DNA from: Flavobacterium sp. UBA6721
GTDB lineage: Bacteria; Bacteroidota; Bacteroidia; Flavobacteriales; Flavobacteriaceae
Length of the DNA: 64,000 nucleotides
NCBI GenBank assembly: GCA_002454195.1
Contig: DKIJ01000018.1
Location: 72,367-136,366 of the forward strand
Direction of reading: 5' to 3'
Part shown: positions 43,403-52,479 of the stretch, piece by piece
Layout of the letters: each line of letters starts with the position of its first letter
How positions within the stretch are numbered: the stretch's first letter is position 1
Made by a program: the position numbers and the translations under genes
The notes under the pieces: model-generated
What the model was told of the DNA's origin: nothing
Database searches by the model: none
What the model saw: only the letters and a program-made list of their open reading frames with translations

Positions 43403-43852
43403 ATGAATCATCATCTGCTATTAATCATTCATCTCTTAAGTGCCGCAATATGGGTTGGCGGACATTTATTACTTTGTTTTGCCTATTTACCTCAGGCATT
43501 CAGGGAAAAAGACCCAAAAATCATTTTAAATTACGAAAGGAAATACGAGGCAGTAGGAATGACTTCGCTCTTTTTCTTAGTAACTACCGGCATTATGATA
43601 GCTTACAAATACGGTGTGAGCATCCATTTTTGGTTTCAATTTGCTTCACCCATTGAGAAAGTTGTCTCTTCAAAATTGATTTTATTATTGCTAACCGTAG
43701 CCTTTGCATTAAGCGCACAATTTAGAGTGATACCAAGATTAAAAAATGATTCCACTCACTTAACCGAAATGATTTTTCATATTGTATCGGTGACAACAAT
43801 TGGTGTTTTAATGCTTATTTTTGGATCATTCATACGATTTGGAGGTTTTTAA
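43403..43852 (+). CDS. CopD-like or similar small membrane protein
   Basis: 149 residues with four transmembrane helices: HLLLIIHLLSAAIWVGGHLLLCF, MTSLFFLVTTGIMIAY, LILLLLTVAFALSAQF and TTIGVLMLIFGSFIRF. The His in IHLLSAAIWVGGH matches the CopD-type AAIWVGGH motif. Copper or heme binding by histidines is plausible. It follows nrdG by 11 nt and is probably in the same operon; a role in NO or copper metabolism is only inferred. Confidence 0.6.
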   Translation: MNHHLLLIIHLLSAAIWVGGHLLLCFAYLPQAFREKDPKIILNYERKYEAVGMTSLFFLVTTGIMIAYKYGVSIHFWFQFASPIEKVVSSKLILLLLTVAFALSAQFRVIPRLKNDSTHLTEMIFHIVSVTTIGVLMLIFGSFIRFGGF

Positions 43853-43895
43853 AAATTGCAACACCAATAGGCAATATTTATTTTAGAGGATAACT

Positions 43896-45107
43896 ATGCA
43901 AAAATCTTGGCTTTTAACCTGCTTTTTCAATTTCTTTATTGCAGCATTCATGGGATTGCTGCTTCGGTTGCTCTATGTGTTCCCTGTTGAAATTATAAAT
44001 TATCAGTTTTTATTACACGGACATTCTCATGTTGCCATGCTAGGCTGGGTTTATCTGATGATTTACAGTTTGATTGTTCATTTTTTTATTCCAAAAACAA
44101 CACAACAAAAACCCGTTTACAACCGATTATTTTGGCTAACTGAAATAGCCGTTATTGGCATGATGTTTCGTTTTCCTGTTGAAGGATATGCTTTCTTTTC
44201 GATTGCATTTTCTACACTTCATATTTTTTGCAGTTATTATTTCTGCCGATTGGTATGGAAAGACGCCCATACCGATTCGCTACCGGAAAAATTACTTTTG
44301 AAAACTGCTTTATTTTTCATGATTTTATCGACTCTGGGGGTTTGGTGTTTGGGACCGGCAGTTGGATTGCTTGGCAAAGCCAGCGCTTTTTACCAAATTG
44401 CCATTCAGTTCTTCCTGCATTTCCAATTCAACGGCTGGTTTCTTTTTGCCATTTTAGTCTTATTTTTTAATCAATTAAAAGCCAATACCAACGAAAAGCA
44501 ATTTCGATTATTCTATAATTTACTGGTCACAGCCACCATTTTAACCCTGGCTCTGCCTATAAGTTGGTATCTTCCTAATCCTGTTTTCCATTGGATTAAC
44601 AGCATCGGAGTTCTATTGCAACTGCTTTCTTTTATTCTTTTTATTCAAATAATCCGACCTTATTTTCAAACTTTCTTCGCAGCTTTAAAACCCATTGAAA
44701 AACTGGTTTATGGCTTTGCGTTGACATCATTATTCTTAAAAGTGATTATCCAATTAGTGGTTTTAATTCCTGAATTGGCCCAAATTTCACATCAGATTCG
44801 AAATTTTGTAATTGGTTATATTCACCTGACTATGTTAGGGGTTATCAGCGGTTTTTTGTTTGCTTTTCTCTTTAAAAATTCTTTTTTAAACGGACAGAAA
44901 AAATTATCCAATTGGGGAATAAAACTATTCATTTTAGGTTTTGTACTAACCGAATTGCTGTTATTTGGACAAGGCATTTATCTCTTTTTAGGCAAGGGAC
45001 AATTCCCTATGTATTTCCAGAATCTGTTTTGGGCTAGTATCTTTTTGCCAACAGGACTATTAATGCTCATTATGAATCAATGCAAGATATCGTTCAAAAA
45101 AAGATAG
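43896..45107 (+). CDS. Multi-helix membrane protein, heme-copper-oxidase-subunit-I-like or NnrS-like
   Basis: 403 residues with about 12 hydrophobic segments. Conserved-looking histidines occur in LLHGHSHVAMLGWVYL near the start, IVHFFIP, and GYIHLTMLGVISGFLF late. The first motif resembles cytochrome oxidase subunit I (HxHxxxxGW) and NnrS-like proteins that occur beside denitrification genes. No catalytic prediction is possible by eye. It probably closes the nrdD operon. Confidence 0.55.
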   Translation: MQKSWLLTCFFNFFIAAFMGLLLRLLYVFPVEIINYQFLLHGHSHVAMLGWVYLMIYSLIVHFFIPKTTQQKPVYNRLFWLTEIAVIGMMFRFPVEGYAFFSIAFSTLHIFCSYYFCRLVWKDAHTDSLPEKLLLKTALFFMILSTLGVWCLGPAVGLLGKASAFYQIAIQFFLHFQFNGWFLFAILVLFFNQLKANTNEKQFRLFYNLLVTATILTLALPISWYLPNPVFHWINSIGVLLQLLSFILFIQIIRPYFQTFFAALKPIEKLVYGFALTSLFLKVIIQLVVLIPELAQISHQIRNFVIGYIHLTMLGVISGFLFAFLFKNSFLNGQKKLSNWGIKLFILGFVLTELLLFGQGIYLFLGKGQFPMYFQNLFWASIFLPTGLLMLIMNQCKISFKKR

Positions 45108-45183
45108 AAATATTTCACAAATTAACTTGACCAAAATACCATTAAATAAATTTATATTAAAAAGTTTGAAAAATCAATCCGCA

Positions 45184-45226
45184 TGATAATAGTCATAAAA
45201 GGAGCAAACTTATTTCTATAAATCTA
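45184..45226 (+). promoter_or_regulatory. Promoter of first rrf2 gene with CRP/FNR-like site
   Basis: TGATAATAGTCA (45184-45195) is centred 29.5 nt before TAAATCTA (45219-45226), the -7-like element. Spacing is exactly that of narK, nirK and norC. The -7 sequence is weak (TAAATCTA versus TAnnTTTG). The paralogue at 47480 has a better TAAATTTG but no such palindrome. Confidence 0.65.
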
Positions 45227-45243
45227 TACAAAAAAAGCAAGTT

Positions 45244-45678
45244 ATGTTTTCTAAAACCTGTGAATATGGTATTCGTGCCACAATTTTTATAGCTTCCCAA
45301 TCGTATCAGAATCATCGGGTGGGACTGAAAGATATTGCAAAAAAAATAGATTCCCCAGAGGCTTTTACCGCCAAAATCCTGCAAATACTTTCCAAAAATA
45401 ATATTATTCATTCTATCAAAGGAGTTGGTGGTGGTTTTGATATTCCGAAAGACATGATGAAGCAAATCACCTTGGCTCAGATAGTAACAGCCTTAGAAGG
45501 AAATCAGGTTTTTACTGGCTGCGGACTGGGATTACACCATTGTTCTGAAGAACATCCCTGCCCGGTTCACGAAAAATTCAAATTCATTCGCAATGAATTA
45601 TCATATATGCTTGAAACTACCAATCTTGAAGAATTGGCACAAGGAATTAAATCCGGAGACACTTTTTTGAGATATTAA
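45244..45678 (+). CDS. Rrf2 family transcription regulator, NsrR-like (copy 1)
   Basis: 144 residues. A winged helix starts MFSKTCEYGIRATIFIAS and is followed by LKDIAKKIDSPEAFTAKILQILSK, the recognition helix. The cluster-binding loop is FTGCGLGLHHCSEEHPCPVHEKF with three cysteines (C..C....C), suited to a NO-sensitive Fe-S cluster. Near-identical to the copy at 47480. It probably controls nirK, norC and ric, and its own promoter carries a CRP/FNR-like site. Confidence 0.92.
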   Translation: MFSKTCEYGIRATIFIASQSYQNHRVGLKDIAKKIDSPEAFTAKILQILSKNNIIHSIKGVGGGFDIPKDMMKQITLAQIVTALEGNQVFTGCGLGLHHCSEEHPCPVHEKFKFIRNELSYMLETTNLEELAQGIKSGDTFLRY

Positions 45679-45880
45679 TTCACAAAAACGATAATCTCTT
45701 AGCATAAAAAACGAATTCTATTTCGATAAATTACTAACACTTACAGCAATACAAATAATTGAAATAAAAAATTCTAAAAAACAACTTAAAAACATACTTT
45801 TTTTAGTAAATTTACTATAATAATCCTTTAAAAAACTTAGGAATTGGCAGACATTCAACAAAAAATTAATTTCATGAAAT

Positions 45881-47026
45881 ATGAATGAGCTATCAAGATT
45901 AAAAGAATTATACCGTTACCACATCCTCGATACTAAGCCCGAAGCAGAGTTGGATGAATTAGCAGAAATTGCATCGGTAATTTGTGACACTCCCATGTCC
46001 TTAATTACCATGGTAGACAAAGACCGTTCCTGGCACAAATCAACATATGGCCTTAATGTAGAACAAGTCAGAAGAAAAGACTCTTTCTGCCAACATACAA
46101 TAAACAATCCTTCCGAAATTTTGATTGTTGAAGATGCTCAATTAGATAAAAAATTCGTAGATAATCCCTTTACCAAAGGAGAGAATGCAATACGTTTTTA
46201 TGCCGGAGCGCCTTTAGTCACTCCTAAAGGATACGTATTAGGAACCCTTTGTGTAGTAGACACTAAACCCCGAAAAATAACAACCATTCAAAAAAGAGCC
46301 CTGCAAATTCTCTCAAAAAAAGCAATGGATTATCTTAATTCCAGAAAGTTAATCTTACTACAAAACAATAATATCGAGTTGAATGCTCTCAAATTAAAAA
46401 AACTTACCGACTTTGCTCCTTGTATTATTTTTCAGCTACACATGTCTAAAAATGGCAAAATCAAAATTGACTTTTTAAGCCAAGGAATTAATAGTGCAAT
46501 TTCAAATTTTGACTCAGAACTTTTGAAAAAATCTTCTAAATTATTTTTTGATTATATCCATCCGGACGATTTGCCTTATGTTAAACAAAGTATCAAAGAA
46601 TCATCTAATAATCTTACCGAATGGCATATTGCTTACAGGGTCAAAATTTCTGAGGATAAAACAGAATGGCATTTGGGCAGAGCTTTACCAGAAAAAACAA
46701 AAGACGGTAATGTTATTTGGTATGGTACTATTCAAAACATAACCAATTACATTGAATATGAAAAAACAATGGAGCAAATTATGTTTGACATTTCTCATGT
46801 TTTAAGAAAACCTGTAGCCAATCTTTTAGGATTGACCACTATGATTGAAAATGAAAATTTTAACGAAATCAATTTCAGAGAGTATATAGATTACATTAAA
46901 ACTGTATCTAACGAACTCGATAACTTCACCCGAAAATTAAATGAAACTTATAGTTTGAAAAACAAAAAAATAGCTGATAAAAGCAACACTTTACCGAAAG
47001 CAGGAAGCAAAAAGAAAGACAACTAA
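45881..47026 (+). CDS. GAF-PAS protein with HisKA-like helix but no ATPase domain
   Basis: 381 residues. A GAF domain (about 20-155) with GLNVEQVRRKDSFCQHTINNPSEILIVEDAQ, a PAS domain (about 165-290), and a final helical part with QIMFDISHVLRKPVANLLGLTTMIE, which resembles a HisKA dimerisation and phosphoacceptor box (SHxLRxP). No HATPase region follows; the chain ends in a Lys-rich tail. It could sense a small molecule or act as a dominant partner. It lies between the two rrf2 genes. Confidence 0.8.
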   Translation: MNELSRLKELYRYHILDTKPEAELDELAEIASVICDTPMSLITMVDKDRSWHKSTYGLNVEQVRRKDSFCQHTINNPSEILIVEDAQLDKKFVDNPFTKGENAIRFYAGAPLVTPKGYVLGTLCVVDTKPRKITTIQKRALQILSKKAMDYLNSRKLILLQNNNIELNALKLKKLTDFAPCIIFQLHMSKNGKIKIDFLSQGINSAISNFDSELLKKSSKLFFDYIHPDDLPYVKQSIKESSNNLTEWHIAYRVKISEDKTEWHLGRALPEKTKDGNVIWYGTIQNITNYIEYEKTMEQIMFDISHVLRKPVANLLGLTTMIENENFNEINFREYIDYIKTVSNELDNFTRKLNETYSLKNKKIADKSNTLPKAGSKKKDN

Positions 47027-47479
47027 AGAATATTTATATCCTCATCAGAAAACGGTCAATTAACTCAAAGAGAACCTAAAAATAATTGACAACTTTCGGA
47101 TAAAATCATATTAACCCGCGGGATTTCTTTGCTTTTTTTAATTTCTGAAACCGGCGTGTTCACCTTCCAACTTAAATAAGAGGCCTTTAGAATTTGAAAA
47201 TATTCATAGAGTCTTTAAGCATTTTCAAATTTAATATTCGGAATCAGCCCTTGTAATATTAGCAAAGTGAATAACATTTTATACAATCAGAAATAAAACT
47301 ATTGATATTAGATTTTCTGCTATTTACAAAAGAGAAACCTACATAATCTCATTACAACTACCATTTTCTTAACTAATACGTTTTAATACGTATTTTGAGA
47401 ACATAATTAAATCACATAAATACTGAAAATTGAGTCGAATAATAACGCTTATTTTCTATAAATTTGTAAAAAACTAATT
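47027..47479. other. Long spacer between GAF-PAS gene and second rrf2
   Basis: 453 nt without a gene. It contains the inverted repeat TTTGAAAAT ... ATTTTCAAA (about 47198-47231), which may be a hairpin near the end of the GAF-PAS transcript, and two AATACG words with a palindrome AATACGTATT near 47382-47395. A -7 element TAAATTTG (47459-47466) precedes rrf2. No coding sequence was seen. Confidence 0.6.
47459..47466 (+). promoter_or_regulatory. -7 element of second rrf2
   Basis: TAAATTTG matches the flavobacterial consensus and lies 14 nt before the ATG. At the position where a CRP/FNR-like site would be, the sequence is TGAAAATTGAGT, which is not a full palindrome. Confidence 0.6.
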
Positions 47480-47914
47480 ATGTTCTCTAAAACCTGCGAA
47501 TATGGGATTCGAGCAACTATTTTCATTGCCTCTGAATCTTATCAAAACAATAGAGTCGGACTGAAAGATATTGCCAAAAAGATAGATTCTCCAGAGGCTT
47601 TTACTGCTAAGATTTTACAGATTTTATCTAAAAGCAATATTATCAATTCTATCAAAGGTGTGGGTGGCGGATTTGAAATTCCAAAAGAAAAAATGAGCCA
47701 AATCAAATTGTCTCAGATTGTAACAGCACTCGAAGGTGATGCTGTTTTTACAGGATGTGGTTTGGGTTTAAGCCATTGCTCAGAAACGCACCCTTGTCCG
47801 GTACATGAAAAATTCAAATCTATCCGAAATGAATTGGCTTTTATGTTAAAAAATACTAATTTGGAGGAATTAGCAATGGGAATTAAATCAGGAGATACTT
47901 TTTTAAGGTATTAA
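47480..47914 (+). CDS. Rrf2 family transcription regulator, NsrR-like (copy 2)
   Basis: 144 residues, same length and almost the same sequence as copy 1 (45244). Differences are concentrated in the HHC loop (HHCSEEHP versus SHCSETHP) and the C-terminal helix. Cluster cysteines CGLGLSHCSETHPCPVH are kept. Its 69-nt separation from nadA suggests it is co-transcribed with, or regulates, nadA-nadB. NadA has a NO-sensitive [4Fe-4S] cluster, so a NO-dependent regulator here is sensible (inference). Confidence 0.92.
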   Translation: MFSKTCEYGIRATIFIASESYQNNRVGLKDIAKKIDSPEAFTAKILQILSKSNIINSIKGVGGGFEIPKEKMSQIKLSQIVTALEGDAVFTGCGLGLSHCSETHPCPVHEKFKSIRNELAFMLKNTNLEELAMGIKSGDTFLRY

Positions 47915-47983
47915 CTTTTTAAACTAAATTAGCTTTACAAAACAACAACATATTACAATTAAACACTTGTTATCAATATTAAA

Positions 47984-48928
47984 ATGGATACAAACAAAAT
48001 AAAAGACCTGAAAGAAAGAATATTAAAATTAAAAAAAGAGAAAAATGCGGTTCTTTTAGCGCATTATTATCAGGAAAATGATATTCAGGATATCGCGGAT
48101 TATGTAGGGGACAGCTTGGGATTATCACAAGAAGCAATGAAAGTGGATGCCGATATTATTCTTTTTGCAGGAGTCCATTTTATGGCAGAAACGGCCAAAA
48201 TTTTAAATCCAAACAAAAAAGTAATCCTTCCCGATGTGAATGCAGGATGTTCTTTAGCAGAATCTTGTCCTCCGGATTTATTCAAAGAATTTATCGATCA
48301 GCATCCTGACCATACGGTTATAACTTATGTAAATTGTTCTGCCGAAGTAAAAGCATTGACTGACATTGTGGTTACTTCTGCAAATGCAGTGAAAATTGTA
48401 GAATCGATTCCAAAAGACAAGCCAATTATCTTTGCTCCGGACAAGAATTTAGGAAAATATGTGATGAGTAAAACAGGTCGTGACATGTTACTTTGGGATG
48501 GTTCCTGCGTAGTTCACGAAGCTTTTTCATTGGATAAATTAATCGAATTACACAAGCAACATCCAGATGCAAAAATCATTGCACACCCGGAATCTGAAAC
48601 TCATATCCTGGCTACTGCAAGCTATATTGGTTCGACTTCAGGAATGATTGATTATGTAAAAAATAATCCTAACAATAAATTTATTGTAGCTACTGAATTT
48701 GGTATTTTACACAAAATGCAACAGGAAGTGCCTGATAAAATCTTAATTCCAGCTCCGGCAAAAGAAGACAATACTTGTGCCTGCAGCGAATGTGGTTACA
48801 TGAAAATGAACACCCTGCAAAAAGTATACGACTGCTTAGTAAATGAAAGTCCTGAAGTTCACGTAGCAGAAGATATTATCCAAAAAGCATTAATTCCAAT
48901 TGAGAGAATGCTTGAATTATCTAAATAA
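47984..48928 (+). CDS. nadA: Quinolinate synthase
   Basis: 314 residues. NadA condenses iminoaspartate with dihydroxyacetone phosphate to quinolinate, using a [4Fe-4S] cluster. Candidate cluster Cys residues occur in [19 protein letters not shown] and [14 protein letters not shown]. Strong motifs are [25 protein letters not shown] and [22 protein letters not shown]. The stop codon overlaps the nadB ATG by one base (TAATG). Confidence 0.97.
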   Translation: MDTNKIKDLKERILKLKKEKNAVLLAHYYQENDIQDIADYVGDSLGLSQEAMKVDADIILFAGVHFMAETAKILNPNKKVILPDVNAGCSLAESCPPDLFKEFIDQHPDHTVITYVNCSAEVKALTDIVVTSANAVKIVESIPKDKPIIFAPDKNLGKYVMSKTGRDMLLWDGSCVVHEAFSLDKLIELHKQHPDAKIIAHPESETHILATASYIGSTSGMIDYVKNNPNNKFIVATEFGILHKMQQEVPDKILIPAPAKEDNTCACSECGYMKMNTLQKVYDCLVNESPEVHVAEDIIQKALIPIERMLELSK

Positions 48929-50478
48929 TGACAAATACCAATTACTTGATTATAGGTTCTGGTGTTGCCGGTTTGACATTTGCGCTTCGAATAGCAGAAC
49001 AATTTCCTGACAAAAAGATAACCATTGTAACAAAGGCCAATGCCGACGAATCAAATACCAAATATGCCCAGGGTGGTATAGCCATTGTTACCGATAAAAA
49101 CGAAGATTCATACCAAAAACACATCGAAGACACTTTGATTTGTGGTGATGGATTATGTGATGAAGTCGTTGTAAAAATGGTCGTTACCGAAGGTCCGAAG
49201 CGATTAAAAGAATTAATTGAATGGGGAGCTAAATTTGATAAAAACTCCGATGGCAACCTCAATTTAGGCAAAGAAGGAGGACATTCTGAAAATCGTGTGG
49301 TACATCACAAAGACCAAACCGGTCATGAGATTGAACGCGCTATTTTAATGCAGGTTTATCAAAAAGACAATATTACGGTTCTGGATCATCATTTTGCAGC
49401 CGATTTAATTACAGCCGATAATTACTGTTTAGGAGCAATTGTTCTGGACGAAAAAACTAAACAAATAAGCACTTACCTATCTGATATCACACTATTAGCT
49501 ACTGGCGGAATAGGACATCTTTATGGACACACCACAAATCCGGTAATAGCAACCGGAGACGGAATCGCAATGGCATATAGAGCGCACGCCAAGATTAAAG
49601 AAATGGAATTCATCCAATTTCATCCTACCGCTTTCTATGACACATCTACTGGTTCAAAATTTTTAATTTCTGAAGCAGTTCGTGGTTTTGGTGCTTATTT
49701 GCGTACCAAAAAAGGACATCGCTTTATGATTGATTATGATGCCCGTGAAGAATTGGCATCCAGAGATATTGTATCCCAAAGCATTGATTTGGAACTAAAA
49801 AAATCAGGTGATGATTGTGTCTATTTAGACTGTACTCATCTGGATATAGAAGCTTTCAAAAAGCATTTCCCAATGATTTACAATCATTGCTTAAAAGCAG
49901 GAATTGATATTGCAAAAGACTGGATTCCAGTAGTTCCTGCTCAACATTACATTTGTGGCGGAATTGTAGTTGACACTGACGGAAAAACATCGGTAAACAA
50001 TTTATTTGCCTGTGGCGAATGCTCACAAACCGGCTTGCACGGAGCTAACCGATTAGCATCCAACTCATTACTAGAAGCATTAGTCTATTCGAGCAGGATT
50101 TACGAATACCTGGCCAATCCTAATTTAGAAATAAAAACAATAAAGAAGGATATTCAGGAAATAGACACGACAGAAAAACCAGAAATTGATGCTAACTATT
50201 TGGTGAAATTAAAAGCAAATCTTCAGCACTTAATGAGACAAAATGCGGGTATTGTTAGATATGACTCGGATTTGATTAAAGCTAAAGAACAACTTTTAAA
50301 TTGGAAACAAGAAATAGAAGCAATTGGTAAAACACATCAAATCAACACTTCCTATTACGAATTATTAAACATGATTACCATAGGATATTTGATTGTAACC
50401 CAATCTATTGAAAGACATGAAAATCGTGGTGGTTTTGTAAAATTCGAATCAGCTTCATTCGTCAAAAAAAATTCCTAA
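48928..50478 (+). CDS. nadB: L-aspartate oxidase
   Basis: 516 residues. FAD-binding starts NYLIIGSGVAGLTFALRIAE (GxGxxG). Marks of the succinate dehydrogenase/aspartate oxidase family are NTKYAQGGIAIVTD, HPTAFYD, and GLHGANRLASNSLLEALVYSSRI near the C-terminal domain. It oxidises aspartate to iminoaspartate for NadA. Coupled to nadA by a 1-nt overlap. Confidence 0.96.
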   Translation: MTNTNYLIIGSGVAGLTFALRIAEQFPDKKITIVTKANADESNTKYAQGGIAIVTDKNEDSYQKHIEDTLICGDGLCDEVVVKMVVTEGPKRLKELIEWGAKFDKNSDGNLNLGKEGGHSENRVVHHKDQTGHEIERAILMQVYQKDNITVLDHHFAADLITADNYCLGAIVLDEKTKQISTYLSDITLLATGGIGHLYGHTTNPVIATGDGIAMAYRAHAKIKEMEFIQFHPTAFYDTSTGSKFLISEAVRGFGAYLRTKKGHRFMIDYDAREELASRDIVSQSIDLELKKSGDDCVYLDCTHLDIEAFKKHFPMIYNHCLKAGIDIAKDWIPVVPAQHYICGGIVVDTDGKTSVNNLFACGECSQTGLHGANRLASNSLLEALVYSSRIYEYLANPNLEIKTIKKDIQEIDTTEKPEIDANYLVKLKANLQHLMRQNAGIVRYDSDLIKAKEQLLNWKQEIEAIGKTHQINTSYYELLNMITIGYLIVTQSIERHENRGGFVKFESASFVKKNS

Positions 50479-50586
50479 GTCAATTTTAGTATTTAAAAAT
50501 CATTCAATATTTTTTTTATTAATAATTAAACCTTTTACTCTTTTTATTATCTTACTGCAATAACTTTTAACATAAATCCAGAAAAA

Positions 50587-51039
50587 ATGAAAAAATTAAT
50601 TATTGCCGCATTATTAGTTGTTGGAGTATCCAGTTTTGCTCAAGACAACAATGACAGACCACAAAGAGGTAACATGGGAAACATGACTCCTGAACAGCGT
50701 ACAGAACAACGTGTTGCAAGAATGACTAAAGATTTAAACTTAGACGCGAAACAACAGGAACAGCTAAAACAACTTTACGCTGACGAAGCTAAAAACAGAG
50801 AAGCCAGAATGGCCGAAATGAAAGATAAAAAAGGTCAAGGCAGAGGAGAAATGATGGCTGAACAAAGAAAAGCAATGGAAGGAAAAATGGCTGCTATCTT
50901 AACTCCTGAGCAATTGGCAAAATGGAAAAGCAATCAGGAAAAAATGCAACAAAGAATGCAACAAAGAATGAATGAGAGACAAGGTGGAGGAATGGGAGAT
51001 GACAGACCACAAGGTGGTGGCGGTAATATGGAAAACTAA
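50587..51039 (+). CDS. Spy-like periplasmic protein (copy 2)
   Basis: 150 residues, signal peptide MKKLIIAALLVVGVSSFAQ. LTXXQ-like pattern MTPEQRTEQRVARMTKDLNLDAKQQEQLKQLYADE and ILTPEQLAKWKSNQEKM, followed by a Met-, Gln-, Arg- and Gly-rich tail. It is a paralogue of the protein at 18706. The function may be envelope stress response; no direct evidence. Confidence 0.75.
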   Translation: MKKLIIAALLVVGVSSFAQDNNDRPQRGNMGNMTPEQRTEQRVARMTKDLNLDAKQQEQLKQLYADEAKNREARMAEMKDKKGQGRGEMMAEQRKAMEGKMAAILTPEQLAKWKSNQEKMQQRMQQRMNERQGGGMGDDRPQGGGGNMEN

Positions 51040-51040
51040 T

Positions 51041-51076
51041 AAAAAAAGCTTCGAGTTATCTCCCGAAGCTTTTTTT
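51041..51076. terminator. Bidirectional terminator between the Spy-like gene and hemL
   Basis: AAAAAAAGCTTCG (51041-51053) and CGAAGCTTTTTTT (51064-51076) with a central ag/cc mismatch loop. The flanking A and T runs serve both convergent genes. Confidence 0.9.
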
Positions 51077-51091
51077 GCTCTTTAGTTATTT

Positions 51092-52378
51092 TTATAATGT
51101 TTTCGAAACTTTATCAATTGCATTGATTGTAAAATCCAAATCTTCATAAGTTAAAGCATCTGTTATGAACCAGGTTTCATAAGCTGAAGGCGCAATGTAA
51201 ACACCTTCTTGCAATAAACCGTGAAAGAATTTCTTGAAGGTTTCATTATCACCTTTAGCAGCCGTTTGAAAATCTACAACAGGACTGGCATCAAAATGCA
51301 CTGAGATCATAGAACCTACTCTATTGATGGTATAAACAATATTATTTGCTTTTAATACTTTATGAATTCCGGCTTCTAAATAAGCTGTTTTTTCTTCTAA
51401 TCTTTGAAAAATAGCCGCATCATTATTTAAAGATTCCAGCATTGCTTTACCAGCAGCCATTGCTAGTGGATTTCCCGATAAAGTTCCCGCCTGATAAACA
51501 GGACCAAGCGGAGCCAGATAATTCATAATTTCTTCTCTGGCAGCAAAAGCTCCCACCGGCAATCCGCCACCAATTACTTTTCCGAAACAAACAATATCAG
51601 CATTGATGTTTAATAATTCCTGAGCACCTCCTTTGGCTAATCTAAAACCAGTCATTACTTCATCAAAAATCAGTAAAATTCCGTTTTCAGAGCACATTTG
51701 GCGTAAGCCTTCCAAGAAACCTTTAGTTGGTGGCACACATCCCATATTCCCAGCAACCGGTTCTACAATGATTGCTGCAATTTCGTTAGGATTCGCTTCG
51801 ATTAAACTACGTACATTTTCTAAATCATTGTATTTAGCCAATAAAGTATCCTTAGCTGTTCCTGCAGTAACACCTGGGCTGTTAGGAGTTCCAAAAGTCA
51901 TTGCACCACTTCCGGCCTGAATCAGGAAAGAATCAGAATGTCCGTGATAGCAACCTGAAAACTTAATGATTTTATCTCTTTTTGTAAATCCACGCGCTAA
52001 TCTTACCGCACTCATACAGGCTTCGGTACCTGAATTTACAAAACGAATTTTATCAATATTAGGAACCATCGATACTGCCAAAGCAGCAATTTGAGTTTCC
52101 AATTCAGTAGGCATCCCAAAAGAAGTTCCCAATTGGGCTTTCTCGGTTACTGCCTTAACAACAGGTTCATATGCATGACCTAAAATCATTGGTCCCCATG
52201 AATTAATATAATCAATCAATCGGTTTCCGTCTTCATCATACAAATAAGCCCCTTTGGCTTGTTTTACAAAAATAGGCGTTCCCCCTACTGATTTGAATGC
52301 TCTAACTGGCGAATTTACTCCTCCCGGAATTACTTTTTCTGCTTCAGCAAAAAGCTGACTACTTCTTTGATATAACAT
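51092..52378 (-). CDS. hemL: Glutamate-1-semialdehyde 2,1-aminomutase
   Basis: 428 residues. The PLP-fold has [36 protein letters not shown] and the PLP-binding Lys in [22 protein letters not shown]. The substrate region is GNMGCVPP. It converts glutamate-1-semialdehyde to 5-aminolevulinate, the first heme precursor. It faces the Spy-like gene through a shared terminator. Confidence 0.97.
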   Translation of the reverse strand: MLYQRSSQLFAEAEKVIPGGVNSPVRAFKSVGGTPIFVKQAKGAYLYDEDGNRLIDYINSWGPMILGHAYEPVVKAVTEKAQLGTSFGMPTELETQIAALAVSMVPNIDKIRFVNSGTEACMSAVRLARGFTKRDKIIKFSGCYHGHSDSFLIQAGSGAMTFGTPNSPGVTAGTAKDTLLAKYNDLENVRSLIEANPNEIAAIIVEPVAGNMGCVPPTKGFLEGLRQMCSENGILLIFDEVMTGFRLAKGGAQELLNINADIVCFGKVIGGGLPVGAFAAREEIMNYLAPLGPVYQAGTLSGNPLAMAAGKAMLESLNNDAAIFQRLEEKTAYLEAGIHKVLKANNIVYTINRVGSMISVHFDASPVVDFQTAAKGDNETFKKFFHGLLQEGVYIAPSAYETWFITDALTYEDLDFTINAIDKVSKTL

Positions 52379-52479
52379 TTAATTTGTAATTTCTAATTTG
52401 TAATTGTAGACATCGTTATCATTTTTCATAATAATCCCTTCAACGTCTAGCACTTAACCTTCTTAATTCTTAATTCTCC

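Noticed and set aside
24511..47160. Similarity of TTTTTTTATTTCTGGAAC (near 24511) and TTTTTTTAATTTCTGAAAC (near 47136)
   Set aside because: Too short and AT-rich to tell from chance by eye; kept only as a note.
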